Assembly: GCA_035041965.1 (NCBI GenBank)
Contig: JAPYMA010001453.1
Span: forward strand, 96,522-160,521
Direction of reading: 5' to 3'
Length of the DNA: 64,000 nucleotides
Source of the DNA: Anisakis pegreffii
Taxonomy: Eukaryota; Nematoda; Chromadorea; Rhabditida; Anisakidae
Part shown: positions 12,301 to 24,340 of the stretch, piece after piece
Numbering within the stretch: the first letter of the stretch is position 1
How the letters are laid out: each line of letters starts with the position of its first letter
The notes under the pieces: generated by a model
What the model was told of the DNA's origin: nothing
What the model saw: the letters and a program-made list of their open reading frames with translations, nothing else
Database searches by the model: none
Translations under genes and position numbers: made by a program

Positions 12301-15300
12301 TGAAATTTCCAAAATCCGCATCTCACAAGTCAGATTCTGGATACATGAACAAAATGTTTTTTCTCTGCTATTCTTACAACTCAAATGTCAGTTTCGAATT
12401 CAAATAGTTTCAGAGTAGAAATCCTTCAACGATGATCTACACGTAAGAAAACAATTTCATCATTTCGAGATTTCTGTGTATGAATGCACGAATCGTTCAA
12501 CTGCTGAAAATAACACAATCGATCATCAATGAACGACCATTGATGATAATGTGCAAATTGAGCGCAATAACGATTGCCACTCACCGAGTTTTGGAAGCAT
12601 ATAAGGGAATTTGAAGTATGTCGACATGAAATCAACTTGACCGGCTGCCGTCTGCAGTATGAATCGTTTCGTTAATTTAATGACTCAAACAAAGAGTTTA
12701 TGGTTTTTTAAATGATTTAGAGTTTTCCTTTCTCAACTTCTCATTTTTGATTTCGGAACATGATCGTTTTCGGAGATCAGACCCCGAAGAACGTCATTTA
12801 CTGCTCATAATAAGATGATATTGGAAGGTTATTCAGCCATACGAACTTATTTCGGCTTATTAAGCCATATAATCACAACTAATACGATCCGTAGATTCGG
12901 GAAATAGCTGACTTCAAAGAGGCATTCTCATTCTGTGCATGAGTCGTCGTTGCTCAATATCGAGTGTTTTGCGGTGTTTAAGAGCAAAATTTGTGCTCGG
13001 GATATTTTGACAACGTTCAGCTGAGAATTTCTAAACGCGATTAAACGAACCCGTAAAGCGGTTTCAGCATATCTCTCCATACCGGTCCATGCCCATGTAC
13101 GTACCAATACGCCAGTCTTCGAGACGGTTTGCAGTGATGCGAAATGACCGGCCGCAACAGCAATCAAATAACTGGACATTATCGGAGTTGTTGGGAAATA
13201 GCTTGTTGCCCAACCTTCAACGAATGGGATTGTGCAAATCAATACGAATGCAAATATAATGACTCAACATTATGATCAACTTCGAGGATATTCGAAGGAC
13301 TACGGATCGGTCTGTTATGTGCTCAAGTACAATCAGTAGTAAGTGCAGCACAGAAGTGATGCAAATTAATCTGTCAAAAGTAGCGATTCAGCTTTCGTTT
13401 CACCTTACTACAGTGACTGTTTTAATTGCTTAACTGATTGGAGCGTTATTGTGCCGCGAATGGAATATGCGCTATGCTATGAAGTGTGCGAGACAATTTG
13501 CAATAGCAAACTGACCGTTTGGTTGAATGGTGAAGCCTTCTTCGGGCATGTTGCTGAGTGCGATCATATCAGCCGGATGATGAACTGTGATTTTCCAGGT
13601 GGCCTTGTAGTTGGGTTGATCGAAGCATGGCGCGAGCGATCGTGCACTTGGTCCTGATTCGAAGTATGTCGAGAAGATCCATCTGAAAACAACGACAGTT
13701 TCGTTAGACACTAGAAGAGGTGCACATTAGTCCTCATGTACTGAATTTAATCGGCAGACTAATGAATGCCGCAGAAAACGTAGATAATAGGCCAGTCGAT
13801 AAACTTTGCGCAATCGCACAGTCGTGGTCAATAGAGCAACCCATTCATAGTGGATGTACTCATGGAACAGCATAAATTTTCAAGAAACTTGAACCATTTT
13901 CGAAATGAGGTATAATGCCGTTTATAAGTGATTCAATTGGCGCATGCAAAACACTGCGTAAATAAAACAACTTGTTCATAATCAAGATGAAATTGGAGTG
14001 ACATGGGTATAAATTTCTTAAAATGTCCGCCTATAACGAATCCCCACTTGTGGTCAGCCAGCATGAATGCGATAACATGAATAGATAACATGAACGATTC
14101 ATCAGCCAATCCATACGCAAGCAACGACTTAGTCAAACGGTTGATAATAGAACATGACCAAAATCCTTCCTAATCAGTGCTTCTTGCGGTATAAAATTCA
14201 CGAACGACACGCAACAATGATGCATTCCCGAGGAAATAACACAAAACGTACGCCATCTTGCCGTTGAATTCGTAGAAGTTTGTGTTCGTGTAAACACCTT
14301 TGCTTGGATGACCGAATATGAAACCGGTATAGTTGATCTCCAACGTCCACACTTCATCTTTTTCTATTTTCATATCGGAGGGAAGTGGAATCGTGAGGAA
14401 AGCTGAAAATTCGATTTTAGTTGCAATCGGATATGCTCATGAATCAAGAATTCCGTCGCATTCCAGAAGCAAATTTAAAACCGCACAAACTAAGAGTGGT
14501 AGTACACTCAAATGAACCAACCTAAATCGAAATCCTTCTCAATCGTTTCAGGAGTATACGGCCGCACCATTGTGCCATCAGCCTTTTTGAGTGTTATCTT
14601 CGAGGCTTCAAGAACCATACGATGTGCGTTGATAGTGATTTTGCCGGAGACTGCTTCATTAGTGGCCGTGAAATTCATCTGAAATTGGGAAGTGTTCTCG
14701 ATGTTGAGATGATCGTGCTTTATGGTTAGTGATATATCTCGGAGACTGCTAAGTGAATAGGCGAGATGAAATTCTTGTGGAGGTCGAAGCCTGTTCCGTG
14801 CACTAATATTGGGAGCTAAGATGCGCTATACTAAAAATTGGATTTATGTTTTTGATAATTTTGTTCACAAAGAGGCAATTTCCGTAACTAATCACTGCCA
14901 TTGCTCAGTGAATAATTGATGGCTGGAAATGAACCAAACACAGTTCATAATCGGATTGATAGATGTATAGCATACTGTGGCGTGGAAAGGAGTTTTTTTC
15001 AAAGAGAAGAGGGCGCAAAATGGTTTGGTCCAGAAAAATAGTTGACTTCTGAGGTGGACATTATTGCGTTTATTTTTCTTCATTCTCCTTTACATCCTCT
15101 CCTTTCTCTCTTGTTTGTCCCACCACCCTCTTCCTTCCCAACACTTTCCCCTTATCGCTCTCCCTTCTTTCTCCTTTTTTTCAACCCCCAAGAGAGCGGG
15201 GGGGGCAAATCCTGCACCTCTACCTTTGGGTATGCGGCTGATAGCATATATGCACGATGGAACTGCTGCCTAAAAGAAATTTCTACCTTAACGTGACCTT

Positions 15301-18300
15301 CGAAGGTCATATTTCGATACCATTCATATTTAGCCGATCCGGGAATATGCGGTTTGATCTCGAGATCATACGAGATTGGTTTCAGACCAAGCGGTAATTT
15401 GTGATTCCAGTTTTCCATATCGAATGGCCCAACGACGTATTCATTGTAGAACACTCTCGCTGAAATAAGCATTATCAAATGCCAACAAGCAGATAAATTC
15501 ATCCCATCAAGTGTCAGAACAACTCATGAACTGAAGTGTGCCACACTCATCAAACTGAGGAAAACAATAGCAGAAATAATGGACTATTAACTCACACAGA
15601 TCAGGGTAATACTTGTTTCTCCAGTCGACATGTTGTTGCGTTACCTCCACGTATTTATCAAGTAAATCTTTATTGACTGATGGTTGTTTTTTGATTAGTT
15701 CATCTCGGATGGATTTCATCTAAAGATTGGTTATGACGCTTTGTTCTATCACAACTAATCCATTTGGAGTATAAAATGTTACTTGAGCCAATCTCGCTTC
15801 GGTGTGCCAAACGGATGTCATCGAACGCAAATACTCCTCGAAATTCACACTGTTCACAATCTCCGCCGAATTCTTGAGCAAATACTCAGCCATCCATTGC
15901 CCCGTCATCGGGTTCTTGATTATGATATCATAGGGTAATCTGGCCAATTTGTACTTATCTTGCGGGAATCGCACCAATGTTAGCGCTCTGTGGATCAATC
16001 TAAATAAATGATCAATCAAGTGGGTCACTTGGAATGTTCCTGTGATACTCTGTTAAAAATCTATCAAACGAAAAAACTTCACGAAATATGGCCTTTGCAT
16101 GGTATGCAATGGAATGGTGTATGCATCTGATTCCAAAATAGACACATAAACCATCAGCATTCCGATTATTAACGTAATCATTCACTCGCATTGATATACA
16201 AATCATTTCGAAATCTTGAATCTTCTTCGAAACCAAAAAAGTTGCTCCATATTTTTTCCCGAGCACACACTGAATGAGAGGCTGTTATGGACTAGATGAT
16301 TTTGGAGTTTACTTATCCATATCACTTTGAACTGTCGTGCATGCCATTCCTTCAAGCATAGCGTAATATTCCTGATAGAAATAAAACTGGTTCTTGTATT
16401 GTTGTTCCAATAGTTCCATTAGGCGATCGAAATCCGCGGACGTGCCTCGTTTGATACCAGCACAGTAGGCCGGGATACGCACATCGGGATTTATCCTGAA
16501 GTAAACAATTTTAAAACTCCTAGTACACCCGACCTTTCATTTTATCCAGCCAAGCCGAATTCGATGATTTGTATCGTACGACTCGGTCTATAAGAAATTT
16601 ACTTGCATGCTTTTGATAAATGCAATTGCAATTTTTCGCCACAAGGAACTTCGTTCTATAAAGTTTTGAAAATATTCGAGTGGATTCTTTCATTGTTTGC
16701 GTAGAAATGACAATGTCAAGGAAGTCAGAATTTGACATTTGTGGTGAAAGCGAGGCCTAAACTCGTAGTGATTTGTAATTGTTGAGCAAATGAATCTCTC
16801 TGGAATAAGTAATGGCTTGATTAAAATGTGCGAAAATTGGCAGTATAAAATCACATCAGTAACATTCGTTTGAAACAAGAATTAATAACTTACTTATTGC
16901 ATTTGTCGACTCCAGTTGTCGTTGTCGCACATTCCTGCAGCATGTCCTCGAATAACTTTCTTCCTTCATCCACCGAATCACTCAAGTCGTAACGAACTGC
17001 ATATGGAAGGAGAAGATATCGGGTGGCACTGAATATATGAAAGTGATTGATGGCCACATACAGAACCTTTAGCTATTTCATATGTTAAGAGTCAACCACC
17101 AGAGTTTTCTTTCACATAAGCTCTGCATGTCTCAGCCGGAAGTGTTTCCATGCAATTGCCTGAGACATGCGAGGTTCGAATATAAGATCGGTTCCATGAA
17201 CTTCTTGTGAATGCGACAAACTCAGAATGAGAAATGAACAATCCGAAATCAGTTGTATTTGTTTTCGACACAACTGTAATGACTGTGAGAATATATCATG
17301 TACCGTGTTTGCATATGAGCTAGTAATAAGAAGAGTGGAACCGCAAATGCAAAAAGAACTGAATTTGAGACATCTGTTCTCTTTAAATGCTTACTCGTCA
17401 TCCCAGAAGCCTGTGTCCTGCCATTTGAGTTTGTCATAATTTTTTGTGAGAACTTTTGCGATGAATTTCTGAAATATAATAAAACTGACACTCAGTTTCA
17501 TGCATTTTGCAAAGGTTTATTTAACAACGCAAAATCGATTTGAAAGTTCTCGTTGACACTATGCAATGTACAGTGCAATTCCACGTTTATCGTTCTAATT
17601 TCCTTGCAGAAAGAGGAAATCAACTGCAGATAAATTAAGCGCAATACCTTAAATAACCCGTAGTCAGGTCCATCTAAAAACATCAGCTCCAATGGGTCGA
17701 TAACCTTTTGCGCTTCTTCAAACATGCCAAACTGTGTATCACCGGGTAGAACCGTTGTTATAACATCCATCAGTCGATCATACGAGAACGGCTCATTTCG
17801 TTGCATTTTTCGTCTAAATGCGATGAATTTCAGTGCGATTAAAACAATCGCACGTTGGCGTCTCATATTCACTGTCAGTTTCAGTAAGAATCGAAAAAGG
17901 AACGAATATAGATGAAAACCACTGACTGCAAGAAAGCCAGTCGATCAGCGAGCAGAATGATTTTATCACCCAATGAGAATTCATCAGGTTTGATGCGTAT
18001 GCGTTGCATTAAGCGATCGTAACCGATATCGTCGTACTCCACACGCACAAACGAGCTCGCATTCGCATTATCCATATCCCAGTGTGCTGATTCCATTTGC
18101 ACTTTGGTCGGTTTACGACTAACAGCGAAGCTAGCTGGGCACGGTGAATACCCTACTGCAACTCGTATCATGTTTTCAGCCTATTTTAAACGAAGCAAGA
18201 CAAAGCAATGCATCGTTAAGATGCACATTTTATGTAGGTTACTCACTGTACTAAATTCTTCCGGTTCGAATTTAGAAGAGTTATATAGAAAAATATAGAA

Positions 18301-21300
18301 CAGAATAGAAGAAGAATATAGACGAATTCAGAAGAGATACATATCGTAAATCGCCAGTCATCTTTCGTATCAATTCAGAAACTTTTCGTAATGTCATGTA
18401 TAAAAACTCATCGGTCTGAAAAAAAGAGTAGAAGTTTACACTGACAAATGAAATTATAAATACCTGGTGGCAACCACTTGAACTTAGCCGACTGACTTTT
18501 GTAATTGTCTTTATAATCTCGGTAGAAAATAGGAACAGGCCATGAGAAGTTGTAGATGGATTGCTTGTGCGGTAGTGTATCCCACGCATTGAATGGCTCT
18601 TGGGTGAGCACCGCGGGAGCTGTTGGTTGATTGTTAGTTACCATGACTTCGGGGAAACTCTTAAAGATCAACTCTTCTGGTCAACATATCATTTGCAGTT
18701 CCGAAATAAATCAATGCAGATTCAATATTAACCGAACAGCTGTACGAGTTGATTTATATGTAGGTATCTAAGTTGCATGTAGTGGTCAGCCTTGAGGTCC
18801 GAAATTTCCGACTGACTTTCGTATCATCCAACGCAATGAGTTGATTTGAAAAGTGATAGTGTCGTGAATAATCGCATCTCACAAACCTTTCTTTGTTGCT
18901 TTGTTAGTGTTTTATCACACATTCAGTTCTATTCGTATTTATCTTGACAGCTCATATTTGTAGCAATTCTATATCATGTTATGCTTTTAATTATGTATAA
19001 ACCATCATCATTGCTGGTACATCTATTGTTGATTTTGTTTGTGTAAATCATACCCGCGCTAGCAGCGTTCCATCAAAACAACGCTGCTACCAAAAACGTG
19101 TCCAAAAAATCCAACACAAATAATGAAAAGAATCTGAGGTGATTATTACCTGTTGTAAGAACCATGGATTCAAAAAGAGTGTTGCATCCAATGGACGATC
19201 ACACCAATCACAGCGGTTATGTTGACTTGCCTGCAAATAATAATAGCAATATCGCGCAGCTCGGAAATCTAACTGACAAAGTATCAAAGCATCAAGCACA
19301 CGCGATCATCATTTGTGTGATTCTGTGCTAAAATCATGCAAATAATTTTAGCGCAAAGTATCGAAGCGTCAACACTCAACCGATTCTATTCGTCCACCAA
19401 TCTTGTGCCGTGTGGTAATGTGATGACAATAAACTTACAGCTGTGAAACGTTTGAAGAGCATCTGATGATCCGCGTTACTGAACTTGTACATCTTTATGT
19501 ACTCTTGAAGTGCTTTCTGGAAATTTTCTGGTCCGATTACGGCTCGAATCATACGTAACACTGACGATCCTTTCAGGTAAGTGATAGCTGAAAGCAATCA
19601 AAGCAACATTTTGTGTGTGCGTGTGTGTGGGGGATGGGACCATTTTACCAGTACGAATCATCTTGATCATACGGTTACTCACCGTCAAAGAACGGTCCAT
19701 TGACGTCGTAAATCGGATGAGACGTCTTGACTACCGCATCGGCCTCAAGACCACCTTGCTGCGATTCCACTAGGAATTTACCCTCCTGAATAAGACACTT
19801 CCATTGCATTTTTGCCGAACGTATGTAAACGATCATATGGTGAGCAAAAAATTTGATGTTTTACGAATAAACTCATTCTTAATGTTGCGACACGTATTCT
19901 TGATATTTTACCGAATTGCTGAAGAAAACTTCATTGAAAAACCTTTCTCAAGATGCGATTCGAATTGGTCACTTTTGGTGGCTACTAGAAAGAATTTTGT
20001 TCGTCATATTTCCCACAGAATACATTTCGTGTCAATAATTCGGTAAATGAGGAAGTCTCGTTAAAAGTCCACACAAATAATGCCCGATAAACAAGCAGAG
20101 AAACAAACCAAGAATGGAATCTGTTCAGGCAATGCCATTCTGAGACCGTAGTTCTCGAAGAAGGCCGCAAAGCCCTCCTGAAGGAACAGATCATCCCACC
20201 ACAGTGCAGTCACAGTATCACCAAACCATTGATGCGCCAATTCGTGACACATCACTCGTGCTGCGGCTTGTTTGTAGTACGTTGATTGAATCTGAGCAAT
20301 CAAGACAAACATCAACGAATGATTCCAATGAAGACGGTTTCTAGGCATTTGTGACTGCCAAATCAATGATTAAGATGAAACTGACAAAGATATATGATTT
20401 TTTGCGCTCACATCGTCAATTGTACGGAAACAATTGTAAGGTTGTTAAAGAATGAAGAATGCATTGATAGTTGTAATATTTACTCTTGATTAATTATTGT
20501 AAATGCTGATTTAACGAGTGAACGAGTCACTTACTTCAGGATCGAATGCGATAAACTGATACTTATAGATGATCAAACCGTAGTTTTCCATTGCACCAGC
20601 AACGAATTCTGGTAAGCCAAGTTGATCTGAACACCATAAGACATTTTAAATCGACAATCATAATGCAATTCTGTCAAACTTTAGAACCACAGCGTCATTA
20701 CAGTGTACTCACATGAATGCCTACACAAGAAACGAACATATTTCCAACGTCTGTCAAAGATTATTTCTAATGAATTTCAAGTGACGAATGCACTCACAGT
20801 AAAACATCAACTACAAGTAGTATAACAGTGAAGTGTGACTTTGCGATATGATCAGTACCACAGAAGGTTCGAATTTACTTCGCTTCGTGTGATATATTTG
20901 AAACTAATATCCGTTCTCTCTTGGAAGCAATTTTGTACACTAACCCGATTTAGGCATTGGATATCTGAAGTTCGTATATAAACCCATTTTGTAGAGACAT
21001 TTTACTGATGTATTTGCGGCGAACTCCAGGTATTTCTCTTGGCCAGTCCAACCCCAGATTCTTACCTACAAAAAAATTCACTCGTCCGCCCTTCTGTCAA
21101 TGCTACATTTCCATCAAAAACCATCATTCACGTCCAATACATTCTCCACAAACACAATGTGAAATTTCTTCTCCTTACCAAATGAATTCGTGAATAATGA
21201 TAAATAAATCTTAAAACTCAAATAACGTTGAGTTATGAATAGTCAACGACTCTCACAATCAGTGATCATTAATTTCAAGATGATAGTCTTGTTTTATTTG

Positions 21301-24300
21301 CAAGAGAACGCTTAGTACCACATAAGCTTCCCTCGAATGCCTGTTGGATCTACTCAGATCATCAATTGTGTTTGAACAGGTCTGTTACTGTTCACCCATG
21401 AATTGTGAGACGTGCATTTCTCAAATGAAATATTTCAGCAGCAAATCAGTGAAGAAACAGTAAAATGTTCGTTATTTTGTGCGGTTTAAAGCAGATTCCT
21501 ATTGCCAACAATATCCTACCAGTATTCCCGTTGGATCTACTTTCTCCTGTTTCACGAATGGTCCAACCGCAAACGCCACCAGATAAGTTGACATTTTGAG
21601 TGAAGGTGGGAACTGAATTACACTCCATGCTGAATCAGGTCTGCAAGAGAAGTAGTTGTTTTTTGGCGTGGATATTCAATCAGTCTGCATTGCACATCAA
21701 AATACCGCAACATATGCGCCATACAGTCCTGTTTGGAATTGACGTTTTAGCATGTGAAGCGATTTAATTGACTCAGGCCCAAATGGCGTTTTTCTGTTCC
21801 ATTTCTAGAAACGGAGTTCTTCTCGCACGTCGACGCTTTCTCCCTAACGTCACACTCTTCATAGTTAGAAACCAATCTGAGATACGTTCATTCACTATAC
21901 TAGCACTGTATGGAATGTCTGGTTCCAGTTTGATTCAGAGGAGCGGACACATTTCAAATGTTTTGGTGACATAAATATTTATGGACTGGTCACTGGTTTA
22001 ACTCAATACAAGCATAATTCTGACAATTAGCCATCCTGGTGATAACATTACCAGTGACGATCGGAATGTGCCCTGTTTCGTGATGGACCGTTTGGCGTCC
22101 ATTGCCTGGATGCAGAGAGCAGCACTGAATGCTGGCGACAACAAATGAAATTTGTCTTACGTTTCTTTGCCAAGTGGTACAGGCGTTCGTTCCATAGTGT
22201 TTGCGAGTGCAATCAAACCCGACGGATAAATCAACGTGATGTGGAATATCGCCTTGTACGCTGGTTCATCTAGACACGGGAATACCGCACGAGCTCGTGC
22301 CGGTTCCATATGCGTCACAACTATCCAACTGCAACCATTCGAACTCGACACTGATCAGATTAGCTCACTTATCAATATCGTCAATACAGAAGTGATCAGA
22401 ACAACGCAATGGATTCAATGAAGTGAGTTCCTTCCTTGTATGTGCAAACGATCTAGTATAAAAGCAAACAAGATGCTTACTGCCAATTTCCTTCCTTATC
22501 CTCGAAGTGTGTATAGTAAAGGCCAGCGGATTTGTAATCGTTAATATGTCCTGTGTATGTATATTGAATCATGTAAATTTCATCAACAGTGAGTCTTTTC
22601 TTTGGTCTCACTATCTAAAAGAAAATCTTAAGTGGGTTAAACTTACAGCACAACATACCGTCATCAACAAATGCCTCTCAACGAGGAATTCTTTAAATAA
22701 TCAAAAATTTCTAATGAAATTTGCCCCAATTTTCTTTAACGCTATGTTGGTGCTGTTTGCATGTTGCGTTTGATTTCTTTGATCAGCTATTCACATTTCG
22801 ATATCAATTCATTGGCTCTACAGCTTCACATTCATCATTTTTACATAGCCATAAGTTTCTCGATTTGTTACTGCTTTCAACATTGAAATTCATCATTTGC
22901 ACCACTTGTATTCTTAATTGCGATAAAATGTTCACGGCAAAATGAGCAAGTCAAGTTGAAGTTCGGTGCTGTGCTGATACTCAATGAATTTCAGCTCAAA
23001 CCGAATGATGCTCGCCAAAACATCAGTTTAGTCTTCGTTATGAGTTTTGCTGATGCGATTGAACAGTATTGCTTTTGATAGCCACGCTTTTACGTAGACG
23101 TTAACACTTTCGAACTCTTCAATGATCATCTCATATGAACTAAAATTCTCCTCACCACATGATGAAGTGTTTTGTTCTCTTCATGCGTCATATTATCCTC
23201 AATAGTAATACCATCCTTGTCCATCAGCTTTATATGCTGATATTCCAAATTGAAACTATGAAGAGTAATCACATCTGTTTTATTCACCACTTTGAAAATG
23301 AGCGTTTGAATCCCATCAAACGTCATATTCCTGTCTGTAAACACCATTTGTTACAAATGTTCGAAATTTTCTCCAACTATCAAAACTCTGCTCTGATTGA
23401 TAACTGTTCATGAAATCAATGCATGAAAATGACGATAAAGTCATGAAATTAGACACTGACATCATGAAATATCAGATGCCAACAATCAATCTGCTATTAC
23501 ATGGAACAGTTAGGAAAAGACTCAAACGAATTCCGACATGGTGGTGATAGTTGCATCGAATGGTATTGTCTTGAATGACTTCAATTAACCTATCCTTCCA
23601 TGCTCATTGCGTATCGTTTCGGTATGTTAAAACCCTTTTTTTGGAGACGATTATTCTGGACAATGCTTTCCGTGATTCGTTGCTTACGGATATGCATTTT
23701 CAACCTGTGAATGACTGCAGCTAGGCTAGTATATTTACAAATATCAGCTGAAGCACGAATGAAGTGTACATATTTCATCACACTTTCTAACAACGATTTA
23801 AAGCACTTACCAGGTTCGGGTATTGAGTATTGGTTGTACGGAAAGTATGGTCGGATTCGTACATAATAATGCAGTGGTGTTATCACATGCGGTATTCGTC
23901 GCATTCGTTCATTCTTTGTTCCGGGCAAATCTGCTAACACCCGTGCTTTCGAGCGTTCATGCAGTTGCACATCGGCCAATTGTAACTCTGATGGATCATC
24001 TTAAAACGAGTCAGTTGATCAACAATTTGATAGCAGCGGATGATCTCAAGAGTGATTTATACTCTTCCAGTTGAAATTACTGTGAGAATTCGCCTAAAGT
24101 TGTTTAAATGAATATAATTACCGTAGGAATACAATGAAGTCTCTTCCTCATATTCATGATTGTTCTGATTATAATTGTTACTATCATCATTATTAGCATT
24201 ATTCTTGACATTTTTTAAACTGACGAATGGAGTCTTTAAATGCAGAAAAAAAACTTACATCTGCTTTCGAGTGGAGTATAGAGTGAACTGAGTACGATTG

Positions 24301-24340
24301 GTACAGCCGAGATGAGCAACAGCCAAAGTGAGGATGACAT
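6385..24340 (-). CDS. Gene B: secreted double-domain M1 aminopeptidase-like protein (40 exons, 1906 aa)
   Basis: A 40-exon minus-strand model closes in one frame of 1907 codons, from ATG at 24340 to TAA at 6387-6385. Exon 1 (24340-24259) encodes only the signal peptide (MSSSLWLLLISAVPIVLSS) and ends phase 1. Exons 2-19 encode M1 module I with GAMEN at residues 342-346, HELAH 378-382 and the zinc-ligand Glu 401. Exon 20 (15719-15596) is a polar linker. Exons 21-40 encode module II with GAEEH 1281-1285, HETVH 1317-1321 and Glu 1340. M1 enzymes remove N-terminal residues from peptides using one zinc ion. No C-terminal membrane helix is visible, so secretion is predicted. It differs from C and D by small indels in exons 2, 12, 13, 14, 19, 22, 23, 32 and 35. 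In module II the helix bearing the third zinc ligand reads LQEASAN rather than NEAFAN. A MITE sits in intron 27. Confidence 0.9.
11739..11912. mobile_element. GC-rich hAT-like MITE (174 bp) in intron 27 of gene B
   Basis: A very GC-rich island in AT-rich intron DNA. Its ends are inverted repeats: the left end starts TAGTGTTCGTCGAGGAACGG and the reverse complement of the right end starts TAGTGTTTGTCGGGGAGCAG. It is flanked by ATCACGAG at 11731-11738 and ATCACGAT at 11913-11920, a near-perfect 8-bp target-site duplication. TAGTG-type termini with 8-bp duplications are typical of the hAT superfamily. It has no coding capacity, so it is a non-autonomous element. ORFs of 67-82 codons over it on both strands are artefacts of its composition. 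Confidence 0.72.
15063..15195. repeat. Long pyrimidine-rich tract in intron 21 of gene B
   Basis: About 130 bases consisting almost only of C and T on the plus strand (purine-rich in the gene B transcript), followed by a run of eight G at about 15197-15204. It makes long spurious plus-strand ORFs. Low-complexity DNA; no element ends were identified. Confidence 0.6.
15783..23999 (-). other. Gene B module I (canonical M1 peptidase unit), exons 2-19
   Basis: Exons 2-19, high to low: 23999-23811, 23334-23156, 22614-22481, 22328-22161, 21640-21520, 21065-20945, 20626-20535, 20291-20109, 19785-19683, 19587-19439, 19230-19150, 18659-18464, 18155-17927, 17813-17648, 17468-17395, 17028-16894, 16495-16313, 15999-15783. 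The N-terminal beta domain includes NMTFDG and [20 protein letters not shown]; the catalytic domain has [11 protein letters not shown] (GAMEN at 20597-20583) and [14 protein letters not shown] (HELAH at 20246-20232) with [19 protein letters not shown] carries the catalytic Tyr. Exons 13-19 form the alpha-helical ERAP1_C-like domain. All key residues for an active aminopeptidase are present. Confidence 0.88.

Larger units (their letters stand above)
6385..15459 (-). other. Gene B module II (M1 unit with GAEEH in place of GAMEN), exons 21-40
   Basis: Exons 21-40, high to low: 15459-15287, 14678-14522, 14402-14252, 13682-13516, 13214-13051, 12651-12585, 12199-12039, 11682-11563, 11408-11292, 10947-10816, 10524-10444, 10031-9878, 9537-9437, 8931-8804, 8413-8245, 8140-8067, 7784-7650, 7484-7305, 7023-6828, 6552-6385. 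Visible blocks: [59 protein letters not shown] (GAEEH at 12164-12150), SHETVHQ (12056-12042) followed by WFGNLVT and LQEASANYWE, and GIPYNK before the catalytic-Tyr region. The zinc ligands His, His and Glu are kept. Catalytic competence is unproven because GAMEN is altered and the ligand helix carries Ser for Phe. Confidence 0.85.

Noticed and set aside
17160..17200. GGTTCGAATATA, resembling a tRNA B box
   Set aside because: No matching A box, acceptor stem or anticodon arm could be paired around it.
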